A stretch of 64,000 nucleotides of DNA from Microbacterium hominis NBRC 15708 (lineage in GTDB: Bacteria; Actinomycetota; Actinomycetes; Actinomycetales; Microbacteriaceae): the NCBI RefSeq assembly GCF_001592125.1, contig NZ_BCWI01000008.1, positions 62,001 to 126,000 on the forward strand, read 5' to 3'. The stretch's first letter is position 1. Each line of letters starts with the position of its first letter. The notes under the pieces were generated by a model. It was not told the origin of the DNA and made no database searches. It saw only the letters and a list, made by a program, of their open reading frames with translations. The position numbers and the translations under genes were made by a program. Shown here piece by piece: positions 59,399-64,000 of the stretch.

Positions 59399-60730
59399 GT
59401 GTCTGAAACCGCCTTCGTGAGTGCCTCCGCGCCCGCGCGCGCACTGGCCCCCGCCAACGACCCGTCGTTCGAGAACGTCTGGGACGAGATCGTCTGGCGC
59501 GGACTCGTGCACGTGTCCACCGACCAGACCGCTCTGCGCGATCTGCTGGGCGGCGAGCCGATCACGTATTACTGCGGTTTCGACCCGACGGCGCCCAGCC
59601 TGCACCTCGGCAACCTCGTGCAGCTGCTGCTCATGCGCCGTCTGCAGCTCGCCGGGCACCGCCCCCTGGGCCTCGTCGGAGGCTCGACCGGACTGATCGG
59701 CGACCCGCGCCCGACCGCCGAGCGCACCCTCAACACCAAGGACACGGTCGCCGAGTGGGTCGCCGCGCTGCGCGCGCAGGTCGAGCGGTTCCTCAGCTTC
59801 GAGGGCGACAACGCCGCGCGCATGGTGAACAACCTCGACTGGACCGCGCCGATGAGCGCGATCGACTTCCTCCGCGAGATCGGCAAGCACTACCGCGTCG
59901 GCACGATGCTCAAGAAGGATGCCGTCGCGGCCCGCCTGAACTCCGAAGCCGGCATCAGCTACACCGAGTTCAGCTACCAGATCCTGCAGGGGATGGACTA
60001 CCTCGAGCTGCACCGCCAGTACGGGTGCGTGCTGCAGACCGGCGGATCCGACCAGTGGGGCAACCTCACGAGCGGCGCCGACCTCATCCACCGCGTCGAG
60101 GGCACCTCCGTGCACGCGATCGGCACCCCGCTGATCACGAACAGCGACGGCACGAAGTTCGGCAAGAGCGAGGGCAACGCCATCTGGCTGGATGCCGCGA
60201 TGTGCAGCCCGTACCGCATGTACCAGTTCTGGTTGAACACCGACGATGCGGATGTCGTCGAGCGCCTCAAGATCTTCACGTTCCTCACCCGCGCCGAGAT
60301 CGAGCAGTACGCCGAGCTCGTCGCGGCGGAGCCGTTCCGTCGCGCTGCGCAGAAGCGTCTCGCCCTCGAGGTGACCACGACGGTGCACGGCCCGGAGGCC
60401 GCGGCCGCCGTGATCGCGGCATCCGAGGCGCTGTTCGGAGCGGGGGATCTGTCCGCGCTCGACGCGGCGACGCTGCGCACCGCGCTGGAGGAGCTGCCGC
60501 ACGCCGCCATCGCCGCCGGGACGACGGTCGTGCAGGCGCTCGTGGAGACGGGCCTGTGCACGAGCCTCAGCGAGGCGCGCCGTTCCATCGCCCAGGGCGG
60601 GGTCAGCCTCGACGGGGTCAAGATCGACGACGAGTCCACGGCGATCACGGGCACGCTGCCGGGTGGAGTCGCGGTGCTGCGCCGCGGCAAGAAGACCCTC
60701 GCCGGGCTCTTCGTCGCGCCCGCGGTCTGA
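59399..60730 (+). CDS. tyrS: Tyrosyl-tRNA synthetase
   Basis: A 443-residue class I synthetase. The HIGH-like motif is PSLHLGNLVQ, the KMSKS-like motif KFGKSEGNAIWL, and QILQGMDYLEL and GGSDQWGN bind tyrosine. A C-terminal S4 RNA-binding domain (about 375-443, TSLSEARRSIAQGGVSLDG) contacts the tRNA long arm. GTG59399 is leaderless behind TAGCCT. There is no T-box, as expected for a leaderless gene. Confidence 0.97.
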   Translation: MSETAFVSASAPARALAPANDPSFENVWDEIVWRGLVHVSTDQTALRDLLGGEPITYYCGFDPTAPSLHLGNLVQLLLMRRLQLAGHRPLGLVGGSTGLIGDPRPTAERTLNTKDTVAEWVAALRAQVERFLSFEGDNAARMVNNLDWTAPMSAIDFLREIGKHYRVGTMLKKDAVAARLNSEAGISYTEFSYQILQGMDYLELHRQYGCVLQTGGSDQWGNLTSGADLIHRVEGTSVHAIGTPLITNSDGTKFGKSEGNAIWLDAAMCSPYRMYQFWLNTDDADVVERLKIFTFLTRAEIEQYAELVAAEPFRRAAQKRLALEVTTTVHGPEAAAAVIAASEALFGAGDLSALDAATLRTALEELPHAAIAAGTTVVQALVETGLCTSLSEARRSIAQGGVSLDGVKIDDESTAITGTLPGGVAVLRRGKKTLAGLFVAPAV

Positions 60731-60760
60731 TCCGGTTCGCCGCCGAACGCCGGGAGTCGC

Positions 60761-61531
60761 ATGCCGTTCACCGTCTCGCACGCCGTGGTGGCGCTGCCGT
60801 TCGTGCGCACGCCGCTTCTGCCCGCGGCGATCGCGATCGGGGCGATGACGCCCGACCTCCCGCTGTTCGTCCGCGGGACGCCGGTGTCGTACCAGCTGAC
60901 GCACACGAACCTCGCCGTGTCCACCCTCATCGCCGCCGGACTGACCGTGCTGTGGTACCTCCTGCTGCGTCCCGCCGTCCGGGCGCTGTCGCCGACCTGG
61001 CTCGCCGCGCGGCTGCCGGCGGAGTGGGACCGTGTCGGCATCCCCGCGTGGTGGAGACGCCGGCCCGCGTGGGTCTCGGCACTGCTGGCCGCGCTCTCGC
61101 TGCTGCTGGGCGTCGCCTCCCACATCGCGTGGGACGCGTTCACGCACGAGGGGCGATGGGGGACGGCCCTGTTCCCCGCCCTCGACGAGCGCTGGGGGCC
61201 TCTGCTCGGCCTCAAGTGGCTGCAGTACGGCTCGAGCGCGTTCGGTCTGATCGTGCTGGCCGTCGCCGCGTTCCTCTGGCTGCGCCGTCGTCCGCCGTCC
61301 ACCCCGGCCACCGGCATCCCCGCGGCCGTCCGCTGGTCGTGGTGGCTGTCGCTGCCGCTCGTCCTGGTGTGCGCCTGGGCGATCGGCGTCGTCGTCCACG
61401 GTCCGTTCACGCCCGCGTGGACCGTGCAGCACCTGGCCTACCGGGTGCTGCCGCCGGCGTGCGCCGTATGGGGCGCCGCGACGCTCGTCCTGTGCATCGC
61501 CATCGCGGTGCGCCGGCGCCGTGCGGCGTGA
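60761..61531 (+). CDS. DUF4184 family membrane protein
   Basis: A 256-residue integral membrane protein with about five or six transmembrane segments. MPFTVSHAVVALPF, GAMTPDLPLF and HIAWDAFTHEGRWG are DUF4184 hallmarks, with conserved His and Asp that could bind metal. Function unknown. It starts 30 bases after tyrS and may be co-transcribed. The start ATG has GGGAG upstream. Confidence 0.85.
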   Translation: MPFTVSHAVVALPFVRTPLLPAAIAIGAMTPDLPLFVRGTPVSYQLTHTNLAVSTLIAAGLTVLWYLLLRPAVRALSPTWLAARLPAEWDRVGIPAWWRRRPAWVSALLAALSLLLGVASHIAWDAFTHEGRWGTALFPALDERWGPLLGLKWLQYGSSAFGLIVLAVAAFLWLRRRPPSTPATGIPAAVRWSWWLSLPLVLVCAWAIGVVVHGPFTPAWTVQHLAYRVLPPACAVWGAATLVLCIAIAVRRRRAA

Positions 61532-61553
61532 CGGCGAGCCCGCGACCGCGGTA

Positions 61554-61569
61554 ATGTGAACGTGCACAT
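61554..61569. promoter_or_regulatory. LacI-type operator at the regulator's own gene
   Basis: ATGTGAACGTGCACAT overlaps the TAATGT -10 (61552-61557). It matches 14 of 16 bases of the operator at 62689-62704. Confidence 0.65.
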
Positions 61570-61585
61570 CGAAGGCGAGGGCACC

Positions 61586-62623
61586 GTGTCGGCTGGCGAG
61601 GAGAAGGCGCGTAGCGCGAGCATCCGCGACGTCGCGCGTGCCGCCGACGTGTCGTACCAGACCGTCTCCAGAGTGCTCAACGGACACCCCTCGATCCGGC
61701 CGGAGACCAAGCAGCGCGTGCTCGACGCGATGGCCGATCTGAAGTACCGGCCCAACCAGGCCGCGCGCGCCCTCGTCACGAGCCGATCGCAGACGCTGGG
61801 CGTCGTGCTGGGCTCGCGCGGGGAGTACGGCCCCTCGTCGAGTCTCGCCGCGCTCGAGGATGCGGCCCGCGAACGTGGCTACTGGGTGAACTCCGCCTAT
61901 CTGCGCGACACGCGTCCGGAGACCATCGCCGCCGCCGTCGAGCACCTGCGACGCCAGTCGGTCGAGGGCATCATCGTGCACGCGCCGCAAGTGCGGGTGT
62001 TCGACGTGCTCGCCGAGCTCGACGTGGACATCCCTTACCTCGGACTGCACAGCGCCGAGCGCGGGATCGCGGAGCTCGCCGACGACCAGGTGCGGGGGGC
62101 CCGCCTCGCGACCGAGCACCTCATCGGCCTCGGCCATGCCGAGATCGTGCATCTGGCCGGCCCTCAGGACTGGATCGAGGCGGAGAGCCGGATGCAGGGC
62201 TACCTGCACGCGCTCTCCGACGCCGATCTGCCGACGCGACCTCCCATCCTCGGCGACTGGACGGCGGACTTCGGATATCACGCCGCCGTGGAGCTGTCGC
62301 GGCGGCTCGACTTCACCGCCGTCTTCGCGGCGAACGACGCCATGGCGCTGGGCATGATCCACGGCTTCCGCGCCGTGGGCGTCGACGTTCCGCGTCAGGT
62401 GAGCGTCGTGGGCTTCGACGACATCCCGCTCGCCGCCCACGGGTGGCCGCCGCTCACGACGGTGCACCAGCAGTTCGCGGGGCTGGGGGAGCGCGCCATG
62501 ATCGCGCTGCTGCGCGCGATCGGCGCGCCGGACGTCGCGGTGGATGCCGTTGACGGCATGAATCTGGAGCCGTCCCTCGTCGTCCGCGAGTCGTGCGCGG
62601 CGCCGATCTCCGCCCGAAGATGA
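61586..62623 (+). CDS. LacI-family transcriptional regulator
   Basis: A 345-residue repressor. The N-terminal helix-turn-helix and hinge, SIRDVARAADVSYQTVSRVLNGHPSI, cover about residues 11-60, followed by a periplasmic-binding-protein-like sensor domain. I choose GTG61586 (GAGG five bases before it). GTG61556 or 61562 would lie within the operator and leave no leader. The operator at 61554-61569 implies self-repression; the operator at 62689 implies control of the sugar importer. Ligand unknown. Confidence 0.9.
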   Translation: MSAGEEKARSASIRDVARAADVSYQTVSRVLNGHPSIRPETKQRVLDAMADLKYRPNQAARALVTSRSQTLGVVLGSRGEYGPSSSLAALEDAARERGYWVNSAYLRDTRPETIAAAVEHLRRQSVEGIIVHAPQVRVFDVLAELDVDIPYLGLHSAERGIAELADDQVRGARLATEHLIGLGHAEIVHLAGPQDWIEAESRMQGYLHALSDADLPTRPPILGDWTADFGYHAAVELSRRLDFTAVFAANDAMALGMIHGFRAVGVDVPRQVSVVGFDDIPLAAHGWPPLTTVHQQFAGLGERAMIALLRAIGAPDVAVDAVDGMNLEPSLVVRESCAAPISARR

Positions 62624-62650
62624 CGCTTCGATAACGGCGGATTCGGGCGA

Positions 62651-62704
62651 TTGACAACGTCGCTCGGAGGGTGCACGATGTTCAAGCGATGTGAACGGTC
62701 ACAT
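62651..62704 (+). promoter_or_regulatory. Promoter and LacI-type operator of the sugar importer operon
   Basis: TTGACA (62651-62656), 17 bases and CACGAT (62674-62679). The operator ATGTGAACGGTCACAT (62689-62704) lies at the predicted transcript start and has six-base arms that are exact complements. Confidence 0.7.
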
Positions 62705-62755
62705 TGACGCTCGATCAAAGAAGAACGACAACCGACGACGAGGAGGTCGCGCACG

Positions 62756-64000
62756 ATGGCGGATGCAGTGCCGATCCTGGAGATGCGCTCCATCACGAAG
62801 GAGTTCCCGGGGGTGAAGGCCCTCAGCGACGTCTCGATCACGGTCGCGGCCGGCGAGGTCCACGCGATCTGCGGCGAGAACGGCGCGGGCAAGTCGACGC
62901 TCATGAAGGTGCTCTCGGGGGTCTACCCCTACGGCACCTACAGCGGCGACATCTGGTACCGCGGGGAGGTCGTGCAGTTCCGCGACATCCGTGCCAGCGA
63001 GAACGCCGGCATCGCGATCATCCATCAGGAGCTCGCGCTGATCCCCGAGCTGTCGATCACGGAGAACATCTTCCTGGGCAACGAGATCGGCCGCGGCGGC
63101 GTCATCGACTGGGCCCAGGCGCGGCTGCGCGCCGTGGACCTGCTCGCCCGCGTCGGCCTGCGCGACGACCCCGACACGCAGATCAAGCACCTCGGCGTCG
63201 GCAAGCAGCAGCTCGTCGAGATCGCGAAGGCCCTCGCCAAGGACGTCAAGCTCCTGATCCTGGACGAGCCGACGGCGGCCCTGAACGAGGACGACTCCCA
63301 GCACCTGCTGGATCTGATCCTCTCCCTCAAGGGGAAGGGCATCACCTCGATCATCATCAGCCACAAGCTCAACGAGATCGAGCAGATCGCCGACTCCATC
63401 ACCATCATCCGCGATGGGCGCACCATCGAGACCCTGGACGTCGCCTCCGGCACCGTCGACGAGGACCGCATCATCCGCGGGATGGTGGGGCGCTCGCTGG
63501 AGAGCCGCTTCCCCGACCGCACGCCGCACATCGGCGAGGTGTTCTTCGAGGTGCGCGACTGGACGGTGCGCCACCCGCAGATCCCCGAGCGGCTGGTCGC
63601 CAAGCACTCGAACCTCCACGTCCGCCGCGGCGAGATCGTCGGCATCGCGGGCCTCATGGGCGCCGGCCGCACCGAGCTCGCGATGAGCCTGTTCGGCCGC
63701 TCGTACGGCGTGTACGAGTCGGGCCAGATCCTCATCGACGGCAAGGAGGTCGTGATCAAGGACGTGCAGTCCGCGATCGATCACGGCATGGCCTACGTGA
63801 GCGAGGACCGGAAGGTCCTCGGGCTGAACCTCCTCGACACGATCAAGCGCTCCATCGTCGCGGCGAAGCTGTCCAAGATCGCGCGCAACGGCGTCATCGA
63901 CCCGTACGCCGAGAACGACATCGCAGACGACTACCGCAAGAAGCTCAGGATCAAGACCCCGAGCGTCGACGTCGGCGTCTCGAAGCTGTCAGGCGGCAAC
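62756..64000 (+). CDS. Sugar ABC transporter ATP-binding protein (MmsA/XylG type), truncated by window end
   Basis: At least 415 residues of a double-ATPase subunit of CUT2 monosaccharide importers. The first half has Walker [12 protein letters not shown] and Walker [12 protein letters not shown] with H-loop IISHKLNEI; its signature region ([16 protein letters not shown]) is the usual weak form. The second half has [10 protein letters not shown] and SEDRK, and the window ends within its LSGGN signature. ATG62756 follows AGGAGG. Ligand and partner genes lie outside; MmsA/ChvE-type systems carry xylose, arabinose or galactose-like sugars. Confidence 0.93.
   Translation, partial: MADAVPILEMRSITKEFPGVKALSDVSITVAAGEVHAICGENGAGKSTLMKVLSGVYPYGTYSGDIWYRGEVVQFRDIRASENAGIAIIHQELALIPELSITENIFLGNEIGRGGVIDWAQARLRAVDLLARVGLRDDPDTQIKHLGVGKQQLVEIAKALAKDVKLLILDEPTAALNEDDSQHLLDLILSLKGKGITSIIISHKLNEIEQIADSITIIRDGRTIETLDVASGTVDEDRIIRGMVGRSLESRFPDRTPHIGEVFFEVRDWTVRHPQIPERLVAKHSNLHVRRGEIVGIAGLMGAGRTELAMSLFGRSYGVYESGQILIDGKEVVIKDVQSAIDHGMAYVSEDRKVLGLNLLDTIKRSIVAAKLSKIARNGVIDPYAENDIADDYRKKLRIKTPSVDVGVSKLSGGN

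Overview
The window is high-GC actinobacterial chromosome. G/C third codon positions dominate, GTG starts are common, and many promoters have a TAGACT- or TAGGCT-like -10 box directly in front of the start codon. Gene order (cinA-clgR-DUF3046-recA-recX-miaB-miaA-dapF; lexA opposite a LysM gene; hisC-hisB-hisH-priA; infC-rpmI-rplT; pheST; argCJBDF...argH) and protein style point to Microbacteriaceae, most likely Microbacterium. That genus call is an inference from recognised families, not a database result. I see no rRNA, tRNA, CRISPR array, prophage or intact insertion sequence.

Layout. 1-9486 is conserved housekeeping: cinA end, clgR, recA/recX behind a LexA box, tRNA modification (miaB, miaA), an acetyltransferase, dapF, a methyltransferase and hflX. 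A cluster of palindromic repeats (9492-9684) separates hflX from a convergent S9 peptidase. metF-metE follow (11844-15151).

15195-29357 is the most distinctive accessory block. Two large secreted GH31 enzymes (one with a CBM20-like starch-binding domain, one with a CBM35-like domain) diverge from a ROK regulator, a three-gene sugar ABC importer, an intracellular GH15 enzyme and an intracellular GH31 enzyme. I read this as a pathway that converts starch outside the cell to the cyclic tetrasaccharide cyclobis-(1-6)-alpha-nigerosyl (cycloalternan), imports it, and degrades it to isomaltose and then glucose. The two divergent promoters carry nearly identical 28-bp operator/leader/start blocks.

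29367-31735 is the lexA region: lexA with a downstream membrane protein gene, and a divergent LysM protein whose promoter overlaps a LexA box like the one at recA. 31802-37811 carries histidine genes, an SseB-like gene, DUF1844, and the infC-rpmI-rplT operon, in which infC appears to start at ATC. 37886-45868 has an rRNA methyltransferase, a polar amino acid ABC importer and pheST. 46093-49408 has an ABC exporter pair and an epimerase-like protein.

49452-58023 is arginine biosynthesis. It is preceded by a 24-codon, arginine-rich, leaderless leader-peptide gene, a candidate attenuator. A membrane acyltransferase and a degraded gene flanked by palindromic repeats separate argF from argH. 58070-60730 has a satD-type gene pair and tyrS; then a DUF4184 membrane protein, and finally a LacI-type regulator and a sugar ABC ATPase that share an operator and run off the window.
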